Below are positions 44,726 to 53,150 of a stretch of 64,000 nucleotides of DNA, one piece after another. Made by a program: the position numbers and the translations under genes. The stretch lies in NCBI RefSeq assembly GCF_002954615.1, contig NZ_MSCJ01000003.1, forward strand, positions 682,001 to 746,000, in the 5' to 3' direction. This stretch comes from Photobacterium angustum. GTDB lineage: Bacteria; Pseudomonadota; Gammaproteobacteria; Enterobacterales; Vibrionaceae. Position 1 is the stretch's first letter. The number at the start of each line of letters is the position of its first letter. A model generated the notes under the pieces. The model saw only the letters and a program-made list of their open reading frames with translations, had not been told where the DNA came from and made no database searches.

Positions 44726-45170
44726 TTAAATGAATCATTTAATTTGAATATTGAAACAGTGTCGAATTAATAGGTGTCACTATTATTTATTGAGGGTGAT
44801 GGGTAATAAAAATACACTATCAAGATGGGTTTGTTGTTTTTATGTTATCATTATTAATGGCGTGGTGATTTAGTGTTAACTGAGTCGAGTTATTTACATT
44901 TAGTTAAGAAAAATATAATGCCTTTTAGGAATTCACTCAGTAACAATTTATTAATCGTTATGATTATAAATGTATATTAAACATTTTAAATGGCGTCTTG
45001 TTAGCTGTATGTTTGTCTAATTGTTTCATTATAAATTTAAAAAAATCTTTCTTACTACTTATTATGCTTAATTAGTATTTTAAATGGTGTTCTAAGTTTA
45101 TAAATTGTAATTATTAAAAAACATAACTACTTTGCTAGAATTAGTTTGAGACTATTACTTTCTAATAATT
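44726..45170. other. AT-rich leader region upstream of TonB-receptor operon
   Basis: A 445-base gap, very AT-rich, preceding a TonB-dependent receptor gene. It must carry the promoter of the receptor-YfiR-cyclase operon. No Fur box, riboswitch or ORF was convincingly seen; the start codon lacks a strong Shine-Dalgarno (upstream TCTAATAATT). Confidence 0.4.
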
Positions 45171-47312
45171 ATGAATAATTACTTAATCAAATCACCTATT
45201 TTATTTTCGGTACTTTATTTTTCTAGCTATGCCAATATTTCATTAGCATCTGAAATTGATGACTTGATGTCGATGGATTTAGATGACCTCACAACACAAA
45301 GTGTGACAGTGACGACGGCAGCAAAGAAAGAACAATCGTTAAGTGATGTGCCTGCTGCTATTTATGTTATTACCAATGAGCAAATTAAGCGCAGTGGTGT
45401 TCGTTCGATAGCAGAAGCCTTAGCCTTAGCGCCAGGTGTACAGGTGACTAAGATCAGTGAATTTAATTGGCAAGTATCCTTACGTGGTTTAAACGAAGCT
45501 CTATTTAATAAATTATTAGTCATGGTTGATGGTCGTAGTGTCTTTAGCCCTTTAATGTCAGGGACTTTTTGGCACACCATTGATGCTATTTTAGATGATA
45601 TTGATCGTATTGAAATATTGCGTGGTTCCGCTGGGACAATGTGGGGAGGAAATGCGACTAACGGTGTCATTAATATCATTACTAAAAATAGTAATGAAAC
45701 GTTGGGGCAATTTCTTGAAGTCGCAGCGGGTGAATATAATTATAAAGAAGTTAGTTATCGTAACGGCTTTCAAATTAATGATGTAACAACAGCAAGATTA
45801 TCAATTAAAGGTGTTCAATCAGACTATTACACTTTCAATGATGATGAATGGAATAGTTATAATATTTCATTCCGCACTGACTATGTTGAAGATGATCGAT
45901 TTTTAACATTTCAGATAGGCGGTTATCATACCAAGTCTGAGCATTCTGATTGGTATCGCTATGATATTTTAGAGAAGCCCTTTAACCCTAATGATCCAAT
46001 GAGCGCTGTAATTGGCTATCAAACAGGATTGGAAGATTTTTCACGCGGTTTTTATAGTAATTTAAACTTGGGAAAAACAGTTGATGATACCCACTATGAA
46101 GCCACATTGTGGATTGATAGCAACTCAAGAACTGAACCTTCCGCGAATGGTGAATACGATACACTTAATGCTGATGTATTAGCAATTAAGCAAATAAATC
46201 AAAATAATGAGCTGACATTAGGCTTAGGTGCGCGTTATACCAAAATAAAAGTTCCTGAGAAAGAAACAGACTTTTACCTTGATATGGAACCATATCATCG
46301 TACTAGTTCAAGGCAAACAGAGCGCGAGCAAATTTATAATGTTTTCTCGCAATTAGAAACTCAGCTAACAGATAAGTTCACCTCTAGCCTAGGGGTAAAA
46401 GTTGAACATTTCACTCGTAATAATACGACTGAAATTCAGCCTCAAGCGAGATTGTTGTATCGCGCTTCTGATGACCATCAATTCTGGTCGGGCGTTGGTC
46501 GAGCTGTTGTAACACCTTCCTCGGTTGATTCGACGACTGATTTATATAGGTTAGGATCTGTGGTCGCACCCTTGCCGAATTGTGATGCTTCAACTCAAAA
46601 CTGTTATGCGCAATACCCAATGCTTGCGTTGACGGCGGGTAATCCTGATATGGATAATGAATCGGTTGTCACATGGGATGCAGGATATAGAGGGAAACTC
46701 TCAGATACATTATCGATCGATACAACGATTTTCCTTAGTCACTATGAAAATTTGCGGATGCTTGATAATGGATTATGGTTTTGTCGCTACGGTGAATGTG
46801 TTGATGGTTCGACACAACCAGGTCAATTAGCGGTTCACGAGTTTAAATTAGTTGATGCAATTGATGCACAAAGTTACGGTGCTGAATTGTCACTCTTTTG
46901 GCAGCCGACAGATAATATAAATATCAATACATCATACAGTTATATTGATACTCAGGCTGAATGTAGTTCTGAATATATGACATGTAATAGCTATGATAAT
47001 GGCGGTTATAAAGTTTTGTATAATCTTCAGCCTAAACATTACGTTTCTTTACAAACGATGTGGACTTTAAATTCACAATGGCAAATTGATGGCTGGCTAA
47101 AGCATAAGAGCTCAGTATCATCGCCAATCGCTTTTTATAAAGCACCTGCAGTAACGACAATAGATGTACGTGTTGCGTGGCAATATAATCAAGAATGGCC
47201 ACTTGTTGAGTTTGTGGTTGATGGTTTAGGTAGTTCAACATATGAAGATTTACCGAATACAGCACCACTAGAAGAAGCAGCGTTTTTACGTTTTTCATGG
47301 ACAAAATTGTAA
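45171..47312 (+). CDS. TonB-dependent outer-membrane receptor
   Basis: Outer-membrane beta-barrel transporter of 713 residues, ligand unknown. After the signal peptide (end near ISLAS, about residue 26) comes a probable TonB box in DDLTTQSVTVTTAAKKE, then a plug domain (about 55-170) with VPAAIYVITNEQIKRSGVRSIAEAL, the NPG-like APGVQV and RIEILRGSAGTMWGGNATNGVINI. The remainder is the barrel. It is followed nine bases later by the yfiR-like and then the cyclase gene. This gene set occurs in related bacteria, and the receptor could couple uptake or sensing of a ligand to c-di-GMP signalling (inference). The terminal residue is Leu rather than the usual aromatic. Confidence 0.88.
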   Translation: MNNYLIKSPILFSVLYFSSYANISLASEIDDLMSMDLDDLTTQSVTVTTAAKKEQSLSDVPAAIYVITNEQIKRSGVRSIAEALALAPGVQVTKISEFNWQVSLRGLNEALFNKLLVMVDGRSVFSPLMSGTFWHTIDAILDDIDRIEILRGSAGTMWGGNATNGVINIITKNSNETLGQFLEVAAGEYNYKEVSYRNGFQINDVTTARLSIKGVQSDYYTFNDDEWNSYNISFRTDYVEDDRFLTFQIGGYHTKSEHSDWYRYDILEKPFNPNDPMSAVIGYQTGLEDFSRGFYSNLNLGKTVDDTHYEATLWIDSNSRTEPSANGEYDTLNADVLAIKQINQNNELTLGLGARYTKIKVPEKETDFYLDMEPYHRTSSRQTEREQIYNVFSQLETQLTDKFTSSLGVKVEHFTRNNTTEIQPQARLLYRASDDHQFWSGVGRAVVTPSSVDSTTDLYRLGSVVAPLPNCDASTQNCYAQYPMLALTAGNPDMDNESVVTWDAGYRGKLSDTLSIDTTIFLSHYENLRMLDNGLWFCRYGECVDGSTQPGQLAVHEFKLVDAIDAQSYGAELSLFWQPTDNININTSYSYIDTQAECSSEYMTCNSYDNGGYKVLYNLQPKHYVSLQTMWTLNSQWQIDGWLKHKSSVSSPIAFYKAPAVTTIDVRVAWQYNQEWPLVEFVVDGLGSSTYEDLPNTAPLEEAAFLRFSWTKL

Positions 47313-47321
47313 TGAGGCCGA

Positions 47322-47939
47322 ATGCATAGTAACCATCGCACCTCGGGTAAAGTTGTATTGAATAAGATGGTAGGGCTTCTTGCAAAGCCTTACCATTTTT
47401 GCCGTTTGTATTTTCTGTACTTTACTGCTGCTGTATTTATTTGTATTTATACTTTTTCAAATAAAGCCAATGCAGATAGTGTTGCTGACTATGAAATATC
47501 GGCAGTCTATATTTACCGTTTTTCTCAGTTTGTTACTTGGCCTCAAGACAACAGAACATTAACCTATTGCACTTTAGGCACTGATAATATCGCGTTAACA
47601 TTAAGCCGATTACTGAAAGCTAAAAATAACAAAATTGTTACGTTAACGAGCATTAGTCAGCTTGAGCAGTGCCAAATTGCTTATATTTCTAGGCAAAAAG
47701 AACTGGGTTTAACTTATATCCCAATTAAAGAAGGGGTACTGACGATTGGTACTGGTCATTCCTTTTTAGCAAAAGGAGGGATGATTGAATTACGTTCAAT
47801 TAATAATAAAGTCCGCCCTGTTATTGCTATATCGAGTGCCAAGAAAGCAGAGTTAACCATAAGCTCAAAATTATTGAAAATTGCGATACTTCCTTCTCTT
47901 AATAGCCAACAACAAGGAGGAGAAAATCATGCGCAATAA
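47322..47939 (+). CDS. YfiR-family periplasmic regulator (DUF4154)
   Basis: Periplasmic or membrane-anchored protein of 205 residues. A hydrophobic segment (about 29-47) acts as signal or anchor. The YfiR/DUF4154 core is clear: VADYEISAVYIYRFSQFVTWP at its start, then TYCTLGTDNIALTL and CQIAYISRQKE, with GTGHSFLAKGGMIEL near the end. In Pseudomonas, YfiR represses the diguanylate cyclase YfiN in the periplasm. Here the cyclase gene begins within this gene (11-base overlap), so partner regulation is likely. GAGG precedes the ATG by four bases. Confidence 0.88.
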   Translation: MHSNHRTSGKVVLNKMVGLLAKPYHFCRLYFLYFTAAVFICIYTFSNKANADSVADYEISAVYIYRFSQFVTWPQDNRTLTYCTLGTDNIALTLSRLLKAKNNKIVTLTSISQLEQCQIAYISRQKELGLTYIPIKEGVLTIGTGHSFLAKGGMIELRSINNKVRPVIAISSAKKAELTISSKLLKIAILPSLNSQQQGGENHAQ

Positions 47940-49938
47940 TTGGATGAATTCTCTTTCTCTTAATCAACGTTTATATTTGCCGTTAGTCTTTTTTGTTGTT
48001 GTACTTTTCATCGTCTTTCAAACGTTAAGCTCTTACAAGTATATAGAGAGTGAAAAGCAGAATTTAGTAAATAGAATAACGATATTAAGTACGGGTATTG
48101 GAACGAATTTAACTGCTGCTATTCAGTTTGATGATGCGACAACAGGACAAGAGATTTTATCGGCATTTTCAGCCGATCCTATGATCGTATCTGTCTCTGT
48201 GTTAACGGAGAATAATGTCGTTTTTGCTGGATTTAACAATACCGATAATAGGCATATACCAACAAATGATGCAGAAGAAATCATGGTTAAAACGCGGGGA
48301 TATGTTTTTAGTAACCAGTATTTATATATGCAGATCCCTATTTACATAGAGAACACAGAGCTTGCAAAAATGCGCATTGTTGTGTCTCTTGATAGATTAC
48401 ATGCTCTTAAATCGTCTCAGATAGAAATTAGCTTGTACTTATTAGTGATTTTAATTTTATTTAGTAGTTTCGTTATCCGTCGATTACGGCATTGGATGAT
48501 CAGTCCCATTCGTCAACTGAATGATGCGATGATTAATGTAATTCATTTTAATCAAACTGAAATTGTACAGCATCAAGCCAGTTCGAAAGATGAGATAAGT
48601 GAATTGATCGATTGTTTTAATACGATGATCATTAAACTGAACCAGCGGGAATTAAAAATTAAACAGACTATTTCTCAATTAGAATATGAGAAAGAATTTG
48701 CCGATGATGTGATCAGCACGGTACAGCATGCGCTGCTAGTTGTGGATCATTCTGGACATATTATTTTAGCCAATGATAGTAGCTCAAAACTATTTCACGA
48801 TTCACCACAACTGCTGAGATCTCAACATATTTGTGATGTGATTAAGCCGATTGACCTGGAAAATTTTCAATATCAACTAGAGCAAACACTACAGGGCAAT
48901 AAGCAGTTTAGTCATGATTTGGTTAAAACGGTTGGCACAAAAGGGACGGCAATATATCAAGTCGTGAGCCATCCATTACAGCATAAAAACCAGACTTTAT
49001 TTACGCTAGAAGATGTGACGGAACGGAGTGTGGCAGAGCGACAACAACAGTTGGCAGCGAAGATTTTTGAAAATAGCCGTGAAGCGATTTTATTACTCAA
49101 TAGTCAAGGTCATATTGAGATGGTGAATCGAGCGTTTTGTGAACTTATAGGTCAAGAACACGGAACAATTATTGGGAAATATTACCGTTCGGTATTAATT
49201 GAAACCGAAACACTACTTATGAGAAAAGAAATTCTAATGTCGCTGTCGTTAGATCAGCAGTGGCAAGGTGAGTGTTCATTCTTTAATCGTAAGAGAGGTG
49301 TTAAGACACCATTACATTTAAAAATAAATCAACTTATTGATACAGAAAGCAATGAGAGCCAAATTGTTGTGTTGGCTTCCGACATCAGCTCAGTTAAAGA
49401 AGCACAACGTTTAGCGTATATAGCACAGCACGATGCATTAACACATTTGCCAAATCGTGAGTTCTTACACCATTATTTAGTAGAAGCACTGACTTTTCCT
49501 CGTAGCGATGTAATGGCTGTACTGTTTATTGATTTAGATGGTTTTAAATTTGTAAATGACTCTTACGGCCATGATATTGGTGATAAAGTACTTCAAATTG
49601 TCGCTAAGAAATTAATGATGAGTGTTCGTCAAAACGATATTGTTACGCGTTTAGCTGGAGATGAATTTGTAGCAGTACTCAATCCCGTAAAGAGTCGTGA
49701 GCCTATTTTGAATATAGGAGAGCGAATTATTAACAGTCTTTCCCAACCAATTAATATTAAAGGTCATAGTATTAATATTGGTGCGAGTATAGGTTGTTAT
49801 TATATTGAACCTGAAGATGTGACGGGGATTGATAGTGTCTTACATTGTGCTGATATGGCGATGTACCAATCAAAGATGCAAGGTAAAGGGCGTATCACTG
49901 AGTTTAATCAACTCAAAGCAGTTTCATCAGCCGAATAG
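47929..49938 (+). CDS. Membrane sensor diguanylate cyclase (HAMP-PAS-GGDEF)
   Basis: Inner-membrane enzyme of 669 residues making c-di-GMP. It has an N-terminal membrane helix (about 14-35), a periplasmic sensory domain (CHASE8/YfiN-like), a second helix (about 165-185), HAMP, one or two PAS domains (for example AKIFENSREAILLLNSQGHIEMVNRAFCELIG), and a C-terminal GGDEF domain. The active-site motif reads AGDEF, accepted in active cyclases. An inhibitory I-site RQND lies five residues upstream. No EAL domain. The start at 47929 has an AGGAGG Shine-Dalgarno, so I preferred it to the ATG at 47881. It overlaps the yfiR-like gene by 11 bases. Confidence 0.92.
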   Translation: MRNNWMNSLSLNQRLYLPLVFFVVVLFIVFQTLSSYKYIESEKQNLVNRITILSTGIGTNLTAAIQFDDATTGQEILSAFSADPMIVSVSVLTENNVVFAGFNNTDNRHIPTNDAEEIMVKTRGYVFSNQYLYMQIPIYIENTELAKMRIVVSLDRLHALKSSQIEISLYLLVILILFSSFVIRRLRHWMISPIRQLNDAMINVIHFNQTEIVQHQASSKDEISELIDCFNTMIIKLNQRELKIKQTISQLEYEKEFADDVISTVQHALLVVDHSGHIILANDSSSKLFHDSPQLLRSQHICDVIKPIDLENFQYQLEQTLQGNKQFSHDLVKTVGTKGTAIYQVVSHPLQHKNQTLFTLEDVTERSVAERQQQLAAKIFENSREAILLLNSQGHIEMVNRAFCELIGQEHGTIIGKYYRSVLIETETLLMRKEILMSLSLDQQWQGECSFFNRKRGVKTPLHLKINQLIDTESNESQIVVLASDISSVKEAQRLAYIAQHDALTHLPNREFLHHYLVEALTFPRSDVMAVLFIDLDGFKFVNDSYGHDIGDKVLQIVAKKLMMSVRQNDIVTRLAGDEFVAVLNPVKSREPILNIGERIINSLSQPINIKGHSINIGASIGCYYIEPEDVTGIDSVLHCADMAMYQSKMQGKGRITEFNQLKAVSSAE

Positions 49939-49969
49939 TGGATTTAGACAGCACTGTTTAACATAGTAC

Positions 49970-50358
49970 TAAAAGAGAGGGCGCAACTTTCGTTGCGCCC
50001 TTAGGTCTTACTTGCAGCCATCCTGCTACTATAGTGCTCCTTGCATCATTCCTTTGACTGCTGTAATCCTTCAGCATAATCCTTTTTACTTCTTCCTGAA
50101 GTTGTTCCTATGGCTTCCATAACCCGTCATAACATCCTGTTATAACTCTCATCTCTTTCCTTAGAGGTGTCCATTACTTCTTCTTGAAGTGTCCCTATGT
50201 CGTCCTGACTGGTAAATATCCTATCTACCTTTACTACTTCCTGTAGTATCCATCACAGTCCTTGTTTGATAAACCATCCTAGTTCATCACATCTCATCCT
50301 GAGATCACCAACGTCCTTGGTTCCAATCCTGTTCCTGTTGCCAGTTCCCTCTGACACC
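49970..50358 (-). ncRNA. csrB: CsrB-family regulatory sRNA (sequesters CsrA)
   Basis: On the minus strand this ~390-base region has no long ORF but about two dozen GGA motifs, many as AGGA or AAGGA in loops between short complementary stems (examples: ACTACAGGAAGTAGT, ATCTCAGGATGAGAT, TAACAGGATGTTA). That is the signature of CsrB/CsrC RNAs, which titrate CsrA. The 3' end is a perfect hairpin, AGGGCGCAAC/GTTGCGCCCT (50001-49978), followed by CTCTTTT. A -10-like TATTAT (50368-50363) sits just upstream of the proposed start, and a perfect VarA/GacA box lies about 170-185 bases upstream. The 5' end is estimated to within a few bases. Confidence 0.9.
49978..50001 (-). terminator. Intrinsic terminator of csrB
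   Basis: Perfect 10-bp GC-rich stem AGGGCGCAAC/GTTGCGCCCT with a four-base loop. Read on the minus strand it is followed by CTCTTTT, giving the RNA 3' end near 49970. It also lies 39 bases after the convergent cyclase gene. Confidence 0.88.
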
Positions 50359-50669
50359 ATTAATAATAGGTAAAAGTAGGAATAGAATATAGGTATGAAG
50401 TGGAAACTACTCTTTTCTGTATCTATTTATTATTTTAATGCGTTACTTTTATTATTTTATAAACAAAGAGTTATAAAAGAAGCATGGGCACTATATTCAA
50501 ATTAAAACGTGATTATCTTAATTGTTTGTAAGAGATCTCTTACAAATAAGTAAGCAAAAATGGACGTGAGTTTAGTGATAAATGTTTGAGTAGTGTTAAA
50601 TTTTACTGGATGTAAAGTCTCGCTTTTTTGATGTGTTAAAGTTAACCCACATTAAAAGAGGAAAGATAC
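50359..50669. promoter_or_regulatory. Region between csrB and the secreted hypothetical protein
   Basis: About 310 AT-rich bases holding the csrB promoter (minus strand) and probably that of the gene at 50670. Apart from the VarA/GacA palindrome at 50527, nothing else was identified. Confidence 0.55.
50527..50544 (-). promoter_or_regulatory. VarA/GacA/UvrY binding site upstream of csrB
   Basis: Perfect 18-bp palindrome TGTAAGAGATCTCTTACA matching the TGTAAG-N6-CTTACA consensus bound by the VarA/GacA/UvrY response regulator upstream of Csr/Rsm RNAs. It lies roughly 170-185 bases before the predicted csrB start. Confidence 0.88.
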
Positions 50670-51059
50670 ATGAGAAAAACTCTGTTGCTGGTGGGGTTGC
50701 TAGTTAGTTCACATGCAATGGCAAATGATCAGGCTTTGTTTAACGTATTGGCGAAAATCGTATATGTAGAGCATGGCATGGGTAAAGCGTGGGTTATTGT
50801 TGATGATATACATTGCGATACTCATCAGCACGAAATGCAGTGTGATTATAAAGAAGTGACAGAGCAACGCACGATTAAAGAAGAATTAGCCCAACAGTTA
50901 GTGGATACGTTACAGCCTTTCATTAGTCTCGATGATATTGATAATAAAAAACTAAAACAGCTTTCTATTAAAAATGCTAAATGTTTAAAGAAATCAGTAC
51001 AAAACAGTTCAGGTGAAACAAATGGTGATTATCAATATCAATGTACTATTGAAAAATAA
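50670..51059 (+). CDS. Hypothetical periplasmic protein, 129 residues
   Basis: Secreted protein with a clear signal peptide (MRKTLLLVGLLVSSHAMA, cleavage after about residue 18). The mature part of about 110 residues is hydrophilic and contains four cysteines (in IHCDTHQ, MQCDYKE, NAKCLKK and YQCTIEK), likely two disulfides. No known domain was recognised. Good Shine-Dalgarno (AGAGGAAAG) upstream. It sits between csrB and the convergent ABC exporter operon, with a hairpin terminator between. Confidence 0.78.
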   Translation: MRKTLLLVGLLVSSHAMANDQALFNVLAKIVYVEHGMGKAWVIVDDIHCDTHQHEMQCDYKEVTEQRTIKEELAQQLVDTLQPFISLDDIDNKKLKQLSIKNAKCLKKSVQNSSGETNGDYQYQCTIEK

Positions 51060-51087
51060 GAAAATACGGTTTAGAACGAAAATTATA

Positions 51088-51114
51088 AAATAGCGAGCAA
51101 AATGCCCGCTATTT
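51088..51114. terminator. Hairpin between convergent secreted-protein gene and ABC exporter operon
   Basis: Stem AAATAGCG/CGCTATTT with an inner GC pair and a short loop; T-rich on one side and A-rich on the other, so it could work in both directions. Confidence 0.65.
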
Positions 51115-51125
51115 GATATTTAAGA

Positions 51126-51881
51126 TTAAATAACTGCCGATGCTAAAGGCGGTTTATAGCCTGTCTTTTTATCAGAAATTATTTGTCCATCTTTGATAGT
51201 GATAATGCGTGGTGTTCTTTCTGCTAGGCTGACATCGTGAGTGACGACAATTAAGGTTCTTCCTTGTTGGTGCAAGTCATTAAAAAGTGCTTCAATTTCT
51301 GCGCCTGATTTAGAGTCCAATGCACCTGTTGGTTCATCCGCAAGGATAATTTGTGGATCGTTAACCAAAGCCCTCGCAATTGCCACACGCTGCTTTTGAC
51401 CACCCGATAATTGATTCGGTTTATGATGAATACGATCGGCGAGTCCTACTTGGGCTAATAAATCTGCCGCTTTTGCTCGACGTTCTTTTGTTTTTACGCC
51501 TCTGTACACGAGAGGTAGCGCAACATTATCTAATGCAGTGGCATATTCTAATAAGTTAAAACTTTGAAAAACAAAACCAATTTTGTGGTTTCTGATTTTT
51601 GCAAGTTGGTGGCTTGTCATTGATGATACATCGTTATTATCCAGCAAATATTCGCCAGATGTCGGCTTATCTAAACAACCCAGCATGTTCATCAGGGTAG
51701 ATTTACCAGAGCCTGAAGGACCAAGTATTGATAAAAACTCACCAGAATGAATAGTGAGAGAGACATTATCTAATGCTTTAACTAAATTATTTTCTTCGCC
51801 ATAGAACTTACAAATATGATTAAGCTCAACTAAAGCTGTGTGTGCTGGGGAGGTACCCAATGTTTTTGTCATTTTATTCAC
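51126..51881 (-). CDS. ABC exporter ATPase subunit (MacB/LolD type)
   Basis: Cytoplasmic ATP-binding subunit of 251 residues. Motifs are all present: Walker A GPSGSGKST, Q-loop VFQSFNLL, signature LSGGQKQRVAIARAL, Walker B IILADEPTGALDS, and the switch His in VVTHD. The sequence is close to ATPases paired with FtsX-type permeases. It is the last gene of the five-gene operon and overlaps the preceding permease by eight bases. Substrate of the exporter is unknown. Confidence 0.93.
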   Translation of the reverse strand: MNKMTKTLGTSPAHTALVELNHICKFYGEENNLVKALDNVSLTIHSGEFLSILGPSGSGKSTLMNMLGCLDKPTSGEYLLDNNDVSSMTSHQLAKIRNHKIGFVFQSFNLLEYATALDNVALPLVYRGVKTKERRAKAADLLAQVGLADRIHHKPNQLSGGQKQRVAIARALVNDPQIILADEPTGALDSKSGAEIEALFNDLHQQGRTLIVVTHDVSLAERTPRIITIKDGQIISDKKTGYKPPLASAVI

Positions 51882-53148
51882 TTTGTAATGCCTCTAATGG
51901 CGTAATACTTGCCGCTTTATTGGCAGGAAACCAAGCTGCAAGTATACCAACCAGAATTAATGCAGAAATTACGATTAACATAACGGACAGTGACAACTCA
52001 GGTTTAGGGCTGCCCAAGCGAGCGTAAAAACCCGAATCTGAAATAGGGATTGCGTCAATGATGCTGACAAGACCAAGCGTCATTAATAACCCGATAAAAC
52101 CACCCATAGCCATCGTCATCATAGCTTGCACAATATAATGTAAACGAATATGGCTAGGTGTTGCTCCTACTGCCATCCGAACCCCAATATCACGTGTTGC
52201 GCGTTTTACACTGGCGTACATGACATTTGCAATACCTATTCCCGCAACGCCTAATGTTACAAAGCCAATAATGCCTAAGAAACTCTGTAGCCCGAGTAAA
52301 AATGAACGCATGGTTTCTTGCTGTAGCAACATGTCATCCGTTTGAATTAACTGTTCATCAGCAATATCAGCGTTGTACTTTCGTGCAATTACTTGCCGTA
52401 TAGTTTTGGCCAATTGTTCACGGTTGGCGTTGGGTTGAGGCTCTACATTAATACCTTGGATTGGAGAATTGGGATAAAAGCGTTGCCATGTCGCCAGCGG
52501 CACCAATATGCTGTATTCAGAGGAAGACCCCGACTCAATGTTACGATCATCTTTTAGTACACCAATTACGGTGAAATCTTCATCACCAATTTTAAATTGT
52601 TTACCAACAGGATCGCTGTCGAGTTTTACGTCTTTATCCCAGCTAAACGCAGCTTTGTTAAATAATAGCGCTGCTGTTGTTTTCCCTAAAATAGCGACTT
52701 TTCGCTGTTCTTTTGTATCAAGAGGGTTAAACCAGCGGCTACCGGCCGTTAATGTTAAATCATTGAGTTTTTTATAATTGTTTTCAACCGCAAGCGGGAA
52801 CATAAAGGCTTGGCGATCTTTATAATGCGCACTTTCTTCCCATGTTGCGGTTGCTGAAACCATTTTTACTGTCGGTAATGCTTTAATAAGCTTTTGATCT
52901 TCAATGGCTAAATCAAGTGATTTTCCTTTGTAAAAATTACCATAATTAATGGATGCGACACCGGTTGATACATAAATGAGATTACCGTTTCCACTTGTCG
53001 AACTGCGAATTAACCCTTGGCGTAAACCTTCACCAGCTGCGAGCATGGTACTAATGCAGACTGTCGACCAAACAATGGCAAGAATAGTAAGACTTAAGCG
53101 AAGTTTCTCGGCTGACATTTCATGGAAAATTTGTTTAACAGGAAACAT
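51874..53148 (-). CDS. MacB-like ABC permease (FtsX family), first of two
   Basis: Inner-membrane permease of 424 residues: an N-terminal transmembrane helix (about 15-38), a large periplasmic MacB_PCD domain (about 40-280), and three C-terminal helices of the FtsX core. The conserved FtsX region is seen in IANVMYASVKRATRDIGVRMAVGATPSHI, and the end PANKAASITPLEALQSE is typical. It is two bases downstream of the second permease gene. Two different permeases suggest a heterodimeric channel. Confidence 0.92.
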   Translation of the reverse strand: MFPVKQIFHEMSAEKLRLSLTILAIVWSTVCISTMLAAGEGLRQGLIRSSTSGNGNLIYVSTGVASINYGNFYKGKSLDLAIEDQKLIKALPTVKMVSATATWEESAHYKDRQAFMFPLAVENNYKKLNDLTLTAGSRWFNPLDTKEQRKVAILGKTTAALLFNKAAFSWDKDVKLDSDPVGKQFKIGDEDFTVIGVLKDDRNIESGSSSEYSILVPLATWQRFYPNSPIQGINVEPQPNANREQLAKTIRQVIARKYNADIADEQLIQTDDMLLQQETMRSFLLGLQSFLGIIGFVTLGVAGIGIANVMYASVKRATRDIGVRMAVGATPSHIRLHYIVQAMMTMAMGGFIGLLMTLGLVSIIDAIPISDSGFYARLGSPKPELSLSVMLIVISALILVGILAAWFPANKAASITPLEALQSE

Positions 53149-53150
53149 TG

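Noticed and set aside
44726..45170. Riboswitch or Fur box before the TonB receptor
   Set aside because: No conserved cobalamin, c-di-GMP or Fur motif could be found by eye in this AT-rich region.
47881..47928. Upstream ATG for the diguanylate cyclase
   Set aside because: It lacks a Shine-Dalgarno and would overlap the yfiR-like gene by 59 bases; the ATG at 47929 has AGGAGG.
50000..50360. CRISPR-like or satellite repeat array
   Set aside because: The short recurring TCCTG/TCCTT words are not equally spaced and read as GGA loops of a CsrB-type RNA on the minus strand.
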